Shown: positions 10,625 to 20,940, counted from the stretch's first letter. The stretch: DNA of 64,000 nucleotides from Leishmania donovani (GCF_000227135.1 NC_018231.1:311849-375848), one strand, 5' to 3'. Numbers and translations: made by a program. The notes: a model not told the origin generated them from the sequence alone.

Positions 10625-12640
10625 CTACTGCACCCACTTGGGCAGCTTCTTGTACGGGTTGCCGGCCTTCCTCTCCTTGAGCTTCTTGCCCTTCGCCTCG
10701 GCTCGCTGCCGTCGCGCCTCCAGCCGCGTGTTGACAAGTCCCTTACCATCCTCAGTCTTATGCAGCTTCCCTTCGGCAATGTGCTTCGCCTTTGCCTCCA
10801 GCGTCGCCGCCTTCTTCGCCGTGCCCTGCACCACACCGCTGATCATCTTGTAAAAGCGTGCCGCCTTCTTGCGGGCGACCTGCAGCTGCATCTTGCGCGT
10901 CGCCGCCTCCTGGCGCTTCACCTCGCTCATTTTGCGCTGCAGACGTGCCTCGGACGTCTCTGTCTGACGTGACTTCTCCTGCGCCTTGCGCAGCGCCTGC
11001 CGCCGCCGCGCCACCACTTCGTTCGTCGGCGCGTTCATCAGGTTCATCTCGCGCTGCTTCTTCACCTTGAACGCCGACAGCTTCGGCCGCTGCACCTCCT
11101 CCGTGACCTCCTCCTCCTGCCACGCCGGCTTCCTGCGTGCCTCCGCAAGCTCGTCGCCAGAAAGCGAGACGTCGTCCTCCATGTCCATCTCCGGCACCGC
11201 CACGTGAGACTCTTCGTCGCTGTACTCGCCCTCCAGATGCGCTACCTTCCCCTCTGGGTCGACCGCGGAGTAAGACGGGTTGATCAGCTTGCGGATCTCA
11301 TGCACGCGCGCCGGCACGTAGCCCACAATCCTCGGGTGGTCCTTCTTCACCTGCTCCACCGCCGCGTTGTCCTCGGCGGAGTTCGTGATGGAGACAGAGA
11401 AGGGCGACACGTGCGGCGGCAGCTCCTCGCCAATGCGGTAGCCCGTCACCGGGAGCATCAGCCGCGCGTTCAGGCAGTCGAAGATGTACTGCGGCTGCAC
11501 GTACTCGAGCTGGTCATGCTTTTTCATCCCTGGCGGCAGCGCGGGGCGGTCAACAACGACGTGAGTGATGTTCGACGGCACGTAGTCGGTCGCCACACGG
11601 CCGCCGCAGGCGTTGATGACGAGGGCGAAGCGCCTCGAGGGCACCTCACGCGATATGAAGAAGGTCAGCCCGCGGAACAGCTCGCGCACCTTGTGCAGCT
11701 CTTCCCCCATCAAAGACCGCTTCGACTCGGCCTCCTTCACCTCCTTGGCCTGCGCCCCGTTCGCGCCTACATCCAGCACGGCCAGCGCCCCACCGTTCGC
11801 GAAGTCCTCGGCGTTCGCGCGGGTAACACCTTCCTCATCCTCGGCTGCCAGGCGGTCCGCCTCATCGCGCGCGAGGTCCGACTCAAGCTTGAACAGGACG
11901 AACTTCATCATCTCCAGGTAGAATTCGAGGAAGCTGAGCATCACGTATTGCTGGATGCCCGGGGGGAAGCGGTGAGCGTACTCGTGCGGGCACAGCCACC
12001 GCACCCGCTCGCCCTTGACAATTGCCTCGTAGTAGTAGCCCTTGATGGAGATGAAGCCCTTCGTCAGCACGCGCGCGCGTGCGACGTAGCGGTCCCAGCG
12101 TTCGCACACCTCCTTGGCCTTCTCACTCATGCCGGAGGTGAGGGAGTGGTGTATCTCGATAGTGGTATCGGACTTGATCTCCGGGCTAAGGAAGGCGTAG
12201 AGGTGGATCATCGACATGGCGTCATCCACGTCGCGGATGGCGTCGATGAAGTATGGGTAGCGCTCCTTGATTGTCGCCACCAAGCTGTGGCGCGGCTTCA
12301 CGCGTGAGCTCTGCAGCACCTTGAGGTCCTCGGAGCGGCCCATCGCCTCTGCCCGCTTCACCTTCTTCTCCCACGCCCGATATGCCATCATCTTCTCCGC
12401 TATCTGGTCGCGCACGAGCCACTTGATCTCGCGGGCGAGGTAGTACTGCTTCTCGTGGCCACTTTGTTTCTGCTTGCTGCGGTTGAGGGCGCGGGGGTAG
12501 ATGCCCTTGAGGATGCAGAGGCGGCGGAACTGAACCGACTCCATCTGCAGTAGCCGCGTTGCCTGCATGCGCGTCAGGAATTTCTTCTTGAAGCGCTCCT
12601 TCTTCACCCGCTTCGCCCATGCTTGCTTCTTGTGGGCCAT
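10625..12640 (-). CDS. PES1: Pescadillo homologue, ribosome biogenesis factor with BRCT domain
   Basis: 671 residues. The N-terminal Pescadillo domain covers about 1-270: a Lys/Arg-rich start, then FRRLCILKGIYPR at about 38-50, AIRDVDDAMSMIHLYAFL at about 134-151, and a WLCPHEYAHRFPPGIQQYV block at about 215-233. A BRCT domain follows at about 319-410 (FRGLTFFISREVP, ACGGRVATDYVP, THVVVDRP, YVQPQYIFDCLN); its usual Trp before the last helix is Tyr here. The C-terminal quarter is highly charged. In the family this is the nucleolar PeBoW-complex subunit (Nop7 in yeast) needed for 60S maturation and 27S pre-rRNA processing. The start MAHKKQAW aligns with the family; the 15 codons upstream encode a His/Thr repeat and are 5' UTR. 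Length is close to the usual 600 or so residues. Confidence 0.95.
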   Translation of the reverse strand: MAHKKQAWAKRVKKERFKKKFLTRMQATRLLQMESVQFRRLCILKGIYPRALNRSKQKQSGHEKQYYLAREIKWLVRDQIAEKMMAYRAWEKKVKRAEAMGRSEDLKVLQSSRVKPRHSLVATIKERYPYFIDAIRDVDDAMSMIHLYAFLSPEIKSDTTIEIHHSLTSGMSEKAKEVCERWDRYVARARVLTKGFISIKGYYYEAIVKGERVRWLCPHEYAHRFPPGIQQYVMLSFLEFYLEMMKFVLFKLESDLARDEADRLAAEDEEGVTRANAEDFANGGALAVLDVGANGAQAKEVKEAESKRSLMGEELHKVRELFRGLTFFISREVPSRRFALVINACGGRVATDYVPSNITHVVVDRPALPPGMKKHDQLEYVQPQYIFDCLNARLMLPVTGYRIGEELPPHVSPFSVSITNSAEDNAAVEQVKKDHPRIVGYVPARVHEIRKLINPSYSAVDPEGKVAHLEGEYSDEESHVAVPEMDMEDDVSLSGDELAEARRKPAWQEEEVTEEVQRPKLSAFKVKKQREMNLMNAPTNEVVARRRQALRKAQEKSRQTETSEARLQRKMSEVKRQEAATRKMQLQVARKKAARFYKMISGVVQGTAKKAATLEAKAKHIAEGKLHKTEDGKGLVNTRLEARRQRAEAKGKKLKERKAGNPYKKLPKWVQ

Positions 12641-13341
12641 TGCGTGTGCGCGTGTGTGTGTGTGTGTGTGCGTGCCTGCCCTCAAGAGAGGCGGTGATGA
12701 CGTTGGATGGGATAGCGGTACCGAGACCCAGGGGTGGGGTGCTCCATGCGCTGACTGCTTGTGCGTGTGGGTGTCAGCGGAGAGAAGCGGGGAGGTGGCG
12801 AGTAGACCACGAAGGCGAGGAGAAAGGGGGAGGGGATGAGATGATTGGTTGGTGAGGCGACATATATATGTGCATGCTCAGGCATGCATGGACGCTCTGG
12901 ATAAAAAGGTATCGTGCACGGTGGTGCGAGAGGGGGAGGCGGAGAATGTGTGTGTGTGTGTGTCATGTGACAGAACTGCCTCCAGCAATGAGTTGGGTCA
13001 TCTGCACTGCAGCGTCATGAGCCCTCGCGCACCTTATTTATGTCATCTCTCTCTCTCCATGTCGTGCTTGTGATTGCTGTAGGCTCATCTTCTCGACTCC
13101 ACCGCCGCAGCACCGGCGACGAGGGGCGGAGGAGGAGGATGAGGAGATCAGTAGAAGGAACGGACGGGAGCGAGCACCTGTGGAGGTTGATGCGACCCCG
13201 ACTTCCAACAGCCCCCCGCGCCCATCGTACACAGCATACCCGCACAAGACGCGCCTTATGTGGCCGTTTCTTTGCCTCCTCTCCCCAAACGGCACTACCA
13301 CCCTCATCCCTGCGACTCCGCGTTGGATATGCGTGCCCGAC
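12641..13341. other. Intergenic: Pescadillo 5' side / peptide deformylase 3' side
   Basis: No gene is supported. GT dinucleotide runs lie at about 12652-12670 and 12946-12962. The 12758-12842 acceptor belongs to Pescadillo. The rest is likely the 3' UTR of the peptide deformylase-like gene. Confidence 0.6.
12758..12842 (-). promoter_or_regulatory. Candidate trans-splice acceptor for Pescadillo
   Basis: The minus-strand pyrimidine-rich tract at about 12842-12781 has its first downstream AG at 12759-12758, about 118 nt before the ATG at 12640. A GT repeat lies in the inferred 5' UTR. Confidence 0.35.
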
Positions 13342-14568
13342 TCAGCTGGCGCCATGGGTGCCACTGCCGTCGTCGTCCTCCACCGTCCCCACATCTCCAC
13401 GGCCGCACTGCTGGCCGCCCTCTTTCCGCTTAGCCTTCTCCTTTCGCCAGGCATTGCGCTGAATCTCCTCCATCGCTGCCAGTTCGATGCGCTGCTGGCG
13501 ATCCTGCTCACAGCCGGGGTAGATGCCGTCCTCAAACTTGCGGTCCAGCAGGTTGCCGTCCGGCACGGCGTCGGACACAAAGTGATACGGCGGGGTGAAG
13601 ATGGTGTAGAGAAACGTGCTGCGCGCCTCCAGTGAGGGGTAGTCGTCGCTCCAGTCGCTCATGGTCACGAAGCCCTCCATCGGAACGACGTGGTCCGTGT
13701 CCACCACGCGCCGCGTGAAAAGGACGCCTTGCAGATGATCCAGCTCATGTAGCGCCATGCGCGCACGCATCTTGTCCAGTGTCACGGTGAACGGCTTCCC
13801 GTGCTCGTCCAACGCCCGCACCCGCACCGTCAGCGGGCGCTCAATGTAATGCAGCAGAAACCCGCTGCTCGCGCACGGCTCCCAGGCGAACCCGGTCAGC
13901 CCCTCTGTGCGCAGCTCGCGCATCTTCTCCTCTTCAAAGGCAACCCACGACATGCCCTGCTGCGCGGCCTCGGCTCGCCAGGCCTCCTCGTCGAGGTTGA
14001 CGGGGTTGATGAAGACGGAGTTGTCGAAGAGGGTGAACATCTGCACGTTCCACCCCGTCTGCGGCGCGCTCATCGATGGGTACTGGTAGTAGTGCCGCGC
14101 CTCCCTCACCTGGGAGACGAGCCCGGCGTACTCGCCCTGGGCCACCCGACGAGCGTCCAGCGCGTATTGCCGGCACCACAGTGAGCGCGCCGGGAGCTGG
14201 ATAATCGGGTACGTCTCCTGCACCGCCTGCCCAGGCACGTACGGACGACTGCTATCGGCGGAGCTGCCGCTGCTGTTGCTGTGGCAGCCGTGACTGCTGC
14301 AGAGTCGGTGCTGCTCGACCGCCGCTGCATACCGGCAGCAACCAACGCTGTGAGCGCGGGTGGTAAAAACAGCAGACGACGCACCACAGCGCGTGAAGAA
14401 AGGCAAGGTGAGGCCCGAGTGGGGTGGCGGTGCGACGGCGAGACGCGCCGACGCGACGGTGGCGTGCGGGGATGTACCACAGCTGTTGCCCGCGACACCA
14501 AAGGCTGTGTGAAGCGCGCGCATGCCGGCGTGCGCCGCCGCCACCGCAGCTGCGGCAGAGGTGCGCAT
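13342..14568 (-). CDS. Divergent mitochondrial peptide deformylase-like protein
   Basis: 408 residues from the ATG at 14566-14568; the frame's earlier start at 14589 is GTG, not ATG. Residues about 1-100 are Ala/Ser/Arg/His-rich and look like a mitochondrial targeting sequence. The deformylase fold follows. Motif 3 is intact as HELDH at about 274-278, supplying the metal-binding histidines and catalytic Glu. Motif 2, normally EGCLS, reads EPCASSG with the metal-ligand Cys kept at about 232. Motif 1, normally GxGxAAxQ, reads SAPQTGWN at about 167-174. The family removes formyl groups from mitochondrially made proteins, and trypanosomatids carry divergent PDF1 and PDF2; I cannot say which this is. 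The charged C-terminal extension (about 50 residues) is extra. It could be active, since the metal ligands remain, but with altered substrate choice. Confidence 0.88.
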   Translation of the reverse strand: MRTSAAAAVAAAHAGMRALHTAFGVAGNSCGTSPHATVASARLAVAPPPHSGLTLPFFTRCGASSAVFTTRAHSVGCCRYAAAVEQHRLCSSHGCHSNSSGSSADSSRPYVPGQAVQETYPIIQLPARSLWCRQYALDARRVAQGEYAGLVSQVREARHYYQYPSMSAPQTGWNVQMFTLFDNSVFINPVNLDEEAWRAEAAQQGMSWVAFEEEKMRELRTEGLTGFAWEPCASSGFLLHYIERPLTVRVRALDEHGKPFTVTLDKMRARMALHELDHLQGVLFTRRVVDTDHVVPMEGFVTMSDWSDDYPSLEARSTFLYTIFTPPYHFVSDAVPDGNLLDRKFEDGIYPGCEQDRQQRIELAAMEEIQRNAWRKEKAKRKEGGQQCGRGDVGTVEDDDGSGTHGAS

Positions 14569-15501
14569 GGGGAGGAGAGGGCAAGACACCGCTTCTGGAG
14601 AGCGAGGGAGATGGGCGTGACTGAAGAGCCGCTTCGGCTCGCACTTTTCAGGGCAGGTGCTGCACAGGCCCGCACAGACGGCACGCTTTCCTGATCACGT
14701 ATGCTCGTCACGGCTGCGATAACAGGGGTAATGCCAGGCTGCAGCCAGCGCCCTTCCTCTGTTTGGCGACTGGCGGCATGGTTATTCCGATACAGGCGCA
14801 TGTGTGCGCGTCCATGAGAGGCGGGGAGGAGGGTTGGGGAGGAGACGTGATGCAAGGCAGCCGCTTCTTTAGGGATGAGGGGCAGTGCTGGCGTACGTCG
14901 CGCACGCACACAGAGGTTTGTGTGCAACGAAGAGAAGGTGTGCAGCACCCCCTCCCTTCCTTCAACGCCGCCACCACTGCGAAGCCCGTGATGCACACTG
15001 GAGGAGGTGTGTGTATGTGCGTGTGTGTGGAGGAGGGGGGGGCACAACCACAGCACGGAACGCGAGGGCGCGGGCGGGTGATGCGGCTTGACAACCACCG
15101 CCCTCCCTGCCTCCATCACCCTCTTTTCCGTTCACCACTTTGGCGCGACCGTCGCGTTGTACTTCCTTGTTTCTTCTCGTTTGATGGGCGTATGGGTCTT
15201 CGCGGACACGCGCGCCACGATCGCATCACAAACGCGCCACACCTCCGCACCCCTCACACAGAGGGAAGGGCGACGCTTGGCAAGAGAGGGAGAACACGGA
15301 TAGCGGCGTTGGCGCGGGCGGGCGGGCGGCGGGGGCGTTCGTTCCTCAATACCGCGGCGCAGAGCACACTCGTCCCCCCCCCCCACTCCCCCACGTGGAG
15401 ACCAACAGCACGCTTCAACTAACATACATGCACACCCACACACACACCCACACACAGAGACGCCTTTTCGCTCGTTGGCGGCTGCTTGCTTCGGCGACCC
15501 T
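14569..15501. other. Intergenic: peptide deformylase 5' side / 1396-residue protein 3' side
   Basis: No gene is supported. A likely acceptor for the peptide deformylase gene is AG (minus) at 14596-14595, after a pyrimidine tract at 14614-14597. There is a GT patch near 15003-15030, and a CA patch near 15428-15460. Frames running back from the deformylase gene (to 15119) are shadow or UTR. Confidence 0.55.
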
Positions 15502-18500
15502 TTACCTTGGCCACCACAGCGCATCGCGCACGGCGCGGGAATCGTTGACGAAGTAGCCGCGCCGCTGCCGGGTCGGGGAGAGGCCAGCGGAGTGCTGACG
15601 CGGCTTCATAGAAGGGCTCGTGCTGCCTGAGGTTTGCGGTTGCGGGCTCAGTGACATCCGCGGCGTAGATGTCGTGGTGAAGGTGGACGGGCTATAGCTG
15701 CCCGCGTTAAGGATCAGCAGCGGCTGCCTTTGGAGCTGCAACTGCATGAGCTGTAGGTTCTTTAGCAGCTGCTCTTGCTGAAGTTGTTGGAGCTGGCGGC
15801 CTTGCAGGTCATCTAGCACAAAGACGAACTCCGTCTGCGTGCCGCGATCGAGGGCGAGCGGGGTTTCGCGGCAGCGGCTGCGGTGCCCGGCGGCAGCGCT
15901 GTCAACGACATTCGGTGACGAGGTGGAGGCGGCCATCGACAGCGCGGACGCTGGCTTCGATCCCGGCGGAAAGCACGCCAGGGTGTCACCGTGAGCCGCT
16001 GTGGCAGCAGGTACTTCTGCCACAGCCTCCACGGTGGCGCCGGACTCGCTACGCCGGCTTCTGCGATACACACGGCGCATGTTGCCATCCTTTGACATGG
16101 CTGCCTCCTTGCGTCTGTACCTTTCCAGCGCGGAGCCATAGCCTTCGTGAACTGCCGAAGGCTTGTCGGGCTCACTGCTGACGGCTGCTGCCGGCTTTGC
16201 TTGTGGCGGTGGGGGCAGGGCAGGTGGTGTGCCAGTCAAGGATGTGCTCGGCGACACCCGCGTTTCCTTCGTCGGCTGGAACCTCTCCCGCCTGTTACGC
16301 TGCGACGGCAAGGATGACTCGGACAGCGGCGACATCGACACGGGCACCGGGTCTGCGTGTCGGCGCGCGGTGGGGATCGGCGGCTCCGGCGATGGATCCA
16401 CGACGGTCGACGACGCCGCCACGCTGAAGGCGAGGGAGTGCGTCGACTTGTCCATGACAGACGATGGTGCTGTCTTGGGCGTCGGTGCGGTCGACTGTGA
16501 AGCGGCGGCCGCGACCGCCTCTGATTCTCCAGGTTGCAGTTGCTCCGCCTGCTGCTGCAGCGGAAGTGACTTGAGGATTCCTGTGCTTCGCCGCGAGTCC
16601 TTTGGTGCCTTCTTCGGCTCACTGGTCACGGCACTGCTGCTGTTGCTGCTGCTCGCACCCGTGATGGCCTCATTGAGGAGAGAGGCGCTTGCGGCAACCA
16701 AAGACGACGCAGACGCCTTCTCTGCCGCGTTCACCGCCCCTTCACCGCGGCGCACTGGACAGCTTCGTCGCTCCGTCGCGGCAGCGGCAGCGCCATCGGT
16801 GCTGGTCGAACGCGGCGTGCCCGTAAGTTTCGGCGCCGCGGCGAGCACCATTGCAGTGCTAGCATCGACGCACGTCGGCGGTGGAGCCACGGTCGGTTTC
16901 ACCTGCACGGAGATGCCTTCGCTGTGGCTGCTGCTGCTTCCTGCGCCACCCCCCAGGGATGACTGAACGACAACTGCCGCGGACACCGTGAGCGTTGGCT
17001 TCGATGACACCATGACTGCAGCGGACTGCACATTGTAGCTGTACTCCTCGTCCTCAGCGAACGCCGCCACGGCATTGACACACGGCTGCTGGTGATCTTG
17101 CAACGATACGGCCGCAGGCATCATGCGTGCTGTCGTCACCCGCGCATAGCCGTACTCGCTGTCCGATATTGGGATGCCGTTACTCGGCTCTGAGGATGGC
17201 GTGGGCCGCATGATGGTGAACGGTGTCGAGGCCTGCGACTCGTCCGCCGCCATCATACCAGGCGACAACGACCTCGCCGAGGCTGGAAGTGGCGTCTCTG
17301 AGCCACACGGTGGGAGTAGGCAGTTGGCCATGAGCGCCTCGCGCTGGATGTGGCCGGTGCGCCCTGTGTTAGCCGCCATGTTGCGTCGGTACGGCGCGGT
17401 GATGTCGCTGACGATGCGGCCGCGCGGCTGCGTAAGGCCGCCGCGCCCCTTTGCCGTCGTCTCCTCGCCGTACCCGACGACAAAACTGGAGAGACCGCGG
17501 CCAGGGCGGACCACCGCCCTACCGCTGCTGCTGCCGCCAGTTGCATCAGCTTCTGCCGCCTTCCCGTGCTGCACGCGGGAGGCAGGAGCCATCGGTGGCG
17601 GCTGTGACGACTTCCGCGTCTGCGATGGCACGAAGCTCTGCGCTTGGATTGGGATCGGCGCGAGGTGCTTGACGATCTCGTTGCCGTCCTCGTCCGTCGT
17701 CATCGGCGGCTCTGGGTACATGCCGAACAGGTCTGCCTGCTCTGGGATGTAAAACTGGCGCCGCCCAGGACGGCTAAGCAGGAGCGGATCGACAAGGTGC
17801 GTCTGCCTGTACAGCTCCTTCACGTCCTGCTCGAAGTTCATATCCAGGCGCGAGGTGCCGGGTGCGGTGCTCAGCTGATGCGGCAAGTTCAGTAGCCGCT
17901 GCCGCTCTTGCGCAGGCACGCTGGCAAGCGGGTCCGGCGGTGCGCAGCAAGGTGACATCGATCGCCGGACTGCGCTGCGGCGCTCCGTGTTTAGGTGGAA
18001 GGGTTCAAAGCCTGCTGTGGAGCGGCTGGTGACGCTTCCTTGACAATCGCGCCGCTGCGGCGGCAACGCGCCGCCGCACGAGCCACTAAAGGAGCGAGGG
18101 CTCGCAGAGCCTCGGACCCTCTTCGGCGTGGCGGCGGCGTCGGCCGCGGGAGACTGCGACGACACCGACGCCGCAGGAAAGGAGCGTTGGCTGGCCTGCT
18201 GGCCTGGAGACTTGAACGACATGGCCGCGGCAACGGACGGCACCGACGCGAACGACGAGAAGGCCGGAGGCGGCGGGAGCGCGCCGCTGTCGCAGTGAGA
18301 GCTGCTTACGCTCTCCTTGTCGAACGGGTCTGCCCTCGGCAGGCGCTGATACACCGAGCTCGCCGAGCTCCCTGTGACGCCGTGTTCCTCACCTACGTCA
18401 GGACGCACCGAGGCGTTGCTCCTGCGCGCATCCTCAACCACCGCAGACGACGCGTGTGAGCGCACAGACGACGGCTGACCCGTGGTGACGACCGCCTCTG

Positions 18501-19692
18501 CTGCGGCGGGCACGCCAACCGGCGAGGCGGCGGCGGACTCGTGGCGCGCGGGGTTCATGCCGCCCTCGGCAGCGTCTTCACTGGCCTTCTTGTGAACTTC
18601 GCCGGCGCCGCACCGACTCGGTGCTTGTGACGTCCTCTTCAGTCGTGAACTTGTCTGCGACGCCTCCTCCGCCGCATCTCTGCGGTGTGCCGGATGAGCG
18701 GCGGACGCCGACGGCGGAGCGGGTGGTGGCGGCGCAGCCGGTGCAGCGCTGTGGCCCGAGCGAAAGACGGAGGAAGTAAGAGATGACGGTAGATTCTCCA
18801 TGTTCGGGTCGATGCACTGCTGCCAAGAGCGCACCATCGCGTCGGCTTTGACGACGGCAGCTTCGAGTGACGCCAGGGAAGCCGCGGCCGGCGATGGGGA
18901 TGCGACGACCGCTTCCGGTGGCGGTGGGGGCTGCTGGTGTGCTGGCGTTTTCAAGGCGGGCGCGGCGCCGTCCGCAGCATCACTGCTCTCCTCAGCCGGC
19001 GGCTTCTCTGAGAAGGTGCGTGACGACGACGACTTCCTGCCCCACGACGGCAATGAAGGTGCTGCGGCTGCCTTTAGCGCACCCACTGCTGCTGCTGCGG
19101 CTGCCGCAGAGCTTCCGGCAGAGCTGCGACCGTTGATCGCCGCACCGTTCCGCCGTGCTAGCGCACTTCCACTGCGGATTATCTCACTGGCGGCGCTGGA
19201 GCCCGGCACCGCGGTGGATGACGCGGGCGAGGCGAAGGATCTCTGCGGCTCTCCAGGTGCTTCCGTCACGGAAAGCCGCTCGTGTCTTCGGGGTGGCAGT
19301 CGCGAGCTATGGGTGCTGACGCAGCTGCTCGGCGCCTCGTCGTCTAGCGAAGGCTGCTGCGGCTCCTGCGCCTGCGAGTCTTGATGCTCCTTGGCGCTGG
19401 ATGCGGCGAAATTGTTTTCGCTCGGCACGGCTGTTGTGTCATCGACCTGCGCGCTATCCGTTCGACGGTGGGATCGGTGCTTGTAGCGGCGCGAACTGTG
19501 CTCACTGTCGTCCGGCCGGTGATGGCGGTGGTGGCGATGATGCCGCGAGCTGCTGGTGCGGCTCCCGGATGGCTCAGCGTCGCCGTTTCGGCCTGCGTCG
19601 GCGCTGCTGCGGTGATTGTGGCGACGAGATGCACGGGAGTAGTCGGTCCCTGACGCGGGCCCATGCGCCTGGTCAGGGGCGGCGGAGTCCAT
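15502..19692 (-). CDS. Large disordered hypothetical protein with TQT motif and Gln/Leu-rich helix
   Basis: 1396 residues, dominated by Ser, Ala, Pro, Arg and His, with no family I recognise. The N-terminal 100 residues are rich in HRHH/SRH clusters. The best-conserved-looking block is about residues 620-690, including LNLPHQLSTAPGTSRLDMNF and then FYIPEQADLFGMYPEPP. Near the C-terminus a RGTQTEF motif (about 1283-1289) fits the dynein light chain LC8 binding consensus, and a Gln/Leu-rich helix follows at about 1295-1325 that could self-associate. TQT plus a coiled coil is typical of LC8-dimerised scaffolds, so a cytoskeletal or flagellar scaffold is a reasonable inference. The start ATG at 19690-19692 follows a candidate acceptor at 19740-19741. 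There are no membrane segments. Confidence 0.8.
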   Translation of the reverse strand: MDSAAPDQAHGPASGTDYSRASRRHNHRSSADAGRNGDAEPSGSRTSSSRHHRHHRHHRPDDSEHSSRRYKHRSHRRTDSAQVDDTTAVPSENNFAASSAKEHQDSQAQEPQQPSLDDEAPSSCVSTHSSRLPPRRHERLSVTEAPGEPQRSFASPASSTAVPGSSAASEIIRSGSALARRNGAAINGRSSAGSSAAAAAAAVGALKAAAAPSLPSWGRKSSSSRTFSEKPPAEESSDAADGAAPALKTPAHQQPPPPPEAVVASPSPAAASLASLEAAVVKADAMVRSWQQCIDPNMENLPSSLTSSVFRSGHSAAPAAPPPPAPPSASAAHPAHRRDAAEEASQTSSRLKRTSQAPSRCGAGEVHKKASEDAAEGGMNPARHESAAASPVGVPAAAEAVVTTGQPSSVRSHASSAVVEDARRSNASVRPDVGEEHGVTGSSASSVYQRLPRADPFDKESVSSSHCDSGALPPPPAFSSFASVPSVAAAMSFKSPGQQASQRSFPAASVSSQSPAADAAATPKRVRGSASPRSFSGSCGGALPPQRRDCQGSVTSRSTAGFEPFHLNTERRSAVRRSMSPCCAPPDPLASVPAQERQRLLNLPHQLSTAPGTSRLDMNFEQDVKELYRQTHLVDPLLLSRPGRRQFYIPEQADLFGMYPEPPMTTDEDGNEIVKHLAPIPIQAQSFVPSQTRKSSQPPPMAPASRVQHGKAAEADATGGSSSGRAVVRPGRGLSSFVVGYGEETTAKGRGGLTQPRGRIVSDITAPYRRNMAANTGRTGHIQREALMANCLLPPCGSETPLPASARSLSPGMMAADESQASTPFTIMRPTPSSEPSNGIPISDSEYGYARVTTARMMPAAVSLQDHQQPCVNAVAAFAEDEEYSYNVQSAAVMVSSKPTLTVSAAVVVQSSLGGGAGSSSSHSEGISVQVKPTVAPPPTCVDASTAMVLAAAPKLTGTPRSTSTDGAAAAATERRSCPVRRGEGAVNAAEKASASSLVAASASLLNEAITGASSSNSSSAVTSEPKKAPKDSRRSTGILKSLPLQQQAEQLQPGESEAVAAAASQSTAPTPKTAPSSVMDKSTHSLAFSVAASSTVVDPSPEPPIPTARRHADPVPVSMSPLSESSLPSQRNRRERFQPTKETRVSPSTSLTGTPPALPPPPQAKPAAAVSSEPDKPSAVHEGYGSALERYRRKEAAMSKDGNMRRVYRRSRRSESGATVEAVAEVPAATAAHGDTLACFPPGSKPASALSMAASTSSPNVVDSAAAGHRSRCRETPLALDRGTQTEFVFVLDDLQGRQLQQLQQEQLLKNLQLMQLQLQRQPLLILNAGSYSPSTFTTTSTPRMSLSPQPQTSGSTSPSMKPRQHSAGLSPTRQRRGYFVNDSRAVRDALWWPR

Positions 19693-19739
19693 CCTTGAGA
19701 ATCGAAACGCTGATCACTGAAAGCGCTGTCTAACGCCTG

Positions 19740-19825
19740 CTCACGCACGCGCACACACGGCCGAGCGAGAAGAGTGGCGTGGTGGGAGGGGACAAGGAAA
19801 CGAGGAGCGGGGGCGGGGCGGCTGC
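19740..19825 (-). promoter_or_regulatory. Candidate trans-splice acceptor for the 1396-residue protein
   Basis: The minus-strand pyrimidine-rich tract at about 19825-19760 has its first downstream AG at 19741-19740, leaving a 5' UTR of about 48 nt before the ATG at 19692. Confidence 0.4.
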
Positions 19826-20307
19826 TCTCTCTCTCTGTGCTCGAGAAGGGAAGCAGCGGCCCACCACGACGAGTATGACGGCGCGTGGCACTACCCCACA
19901 CTGTCAGTCGACCGAGGCACAAACACGCGCACGCAAGGGACAAGAGGGAAAGGAGCGGTCGGCTGGTCGGTCGGTAGTGGTGGGGACAATAATGCAGCGT
20001 CGAGCACGAACGAAGAAGCCGAGAAGGCCGGTGCGGTGGCGAGTGAGAAGGAGGGAGGGAAGGGGAGGGGGGGGGGAGCAGTACGTAGTGAAGTTTGCGC
20101 ACAGATAGTTTGGAGATGTGCTAATATGAGGATCACCGACACACACACACACACACACACAGACACAGACATATACATACACACACGGGGAGGGGGAGGG
20201 GGGCCACTAAACGCATACGTGCACACGAACGCACGCGGGAACAGCGCGGTGGTGGTGGGTGAGGGAGAGGCGGAAGCGGACGCGAGCAAGCAAAATCGAG
20301 CCTCCCT

Positions 20308-20308
<1 letters not shown>

Positions 20309-20347
<39 letters not shown>

Positions 20348-20350
20348 ACA
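20309..20350. repeat. (CA)n microsatellite
   Basis: An almost uninterrupted CA dinucleotide run of about 40 bp in the spacer between the phosphatase-like gene and the 1396-residue gene. Confidence 0.9.
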
Positions 20351-20940
20351 CGATCAGCAGAGGCGCAGCTGCAAAACACAGTGAGGGACGCTTCGCTGAG
20401 GCGGACAGACAAGAGGACGTATGCGCTGCAAGCGTGCGCACTGCGTGTGTGTGTGTGTGTGTGTAGAGCATTGCCGTGTGTTTATGGGGAGGTGCAGGGC
20501 AGAGAGGTGGGTAGGTAGAGGATGAGGTGTGCGAGTTCGTGGCAGCAGGGCATGTCGCGGCTGCAAGGCACACACTGGTTGTGTTGCCTCTCTCTCTCTC
20601 TCTTTCCCTCCGTGCGTGTGTGTCGGAGTGCGCGCACCCGGTCCGCGCATGTGCCGTGCATAGAATCAAGACGGAAGACACACTGAGGCGCGCAGATGCA
20701 CCCACATGTACGAGCACCCACGTCCTTGTGTGCCAACCAGCATCACCGTGGGATGGTGTCGTGCGCCTCTTTAGTGATATGTTCTTTTCTGTTGCGCCGC
20801 TTGTGTGCCGCTCGCTTCCGTGTCGCGGCTGGCCATTAAATTCCAAGGCATACAGAGAGAGAGACGCACGCGTGCACACGCGTACACTCAACGAGGGCAC
20901 GTCGCACAACTCATAAAGTGCTTGTGCTCACGCACTGCCC

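Larger units (their letters stand above)
19693..20940. other. Intergenic rich in CA/GT repeats
   Basis: No gene. The interval holds the acceptor at 19740-19825, CA runs at about 20142-20163 and 20309-20349, a GT run at 20443-20463 and a CT run at about 20588-20602. Translation of these repeats produces the many Val/Cys and His/Thr open frames here. Confidence 0.6.

Noticed and set aside
11204..12307. Long plus-strand open frame of 367 codons
   Set aside because: Antisense to Pescadillo, whose frame has family similarity throughout. It is a shadow of GC-rich codon use.
14700..14740. Sequence resembling a homing-endonuclease (I-SceI) site, ATAACAGGGGTAAT
   Set aside because: One extra G and mismatched flanks compared with the true 18-bp site. 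No vector or engineered sequence is nearby, so coincidence.
20309..20350. CA microsatellite as a strand-switch or centromere-like landmark
   Set aside because: Genes on both sides are on the same strand, and similar runs occur in most spacers of the window.
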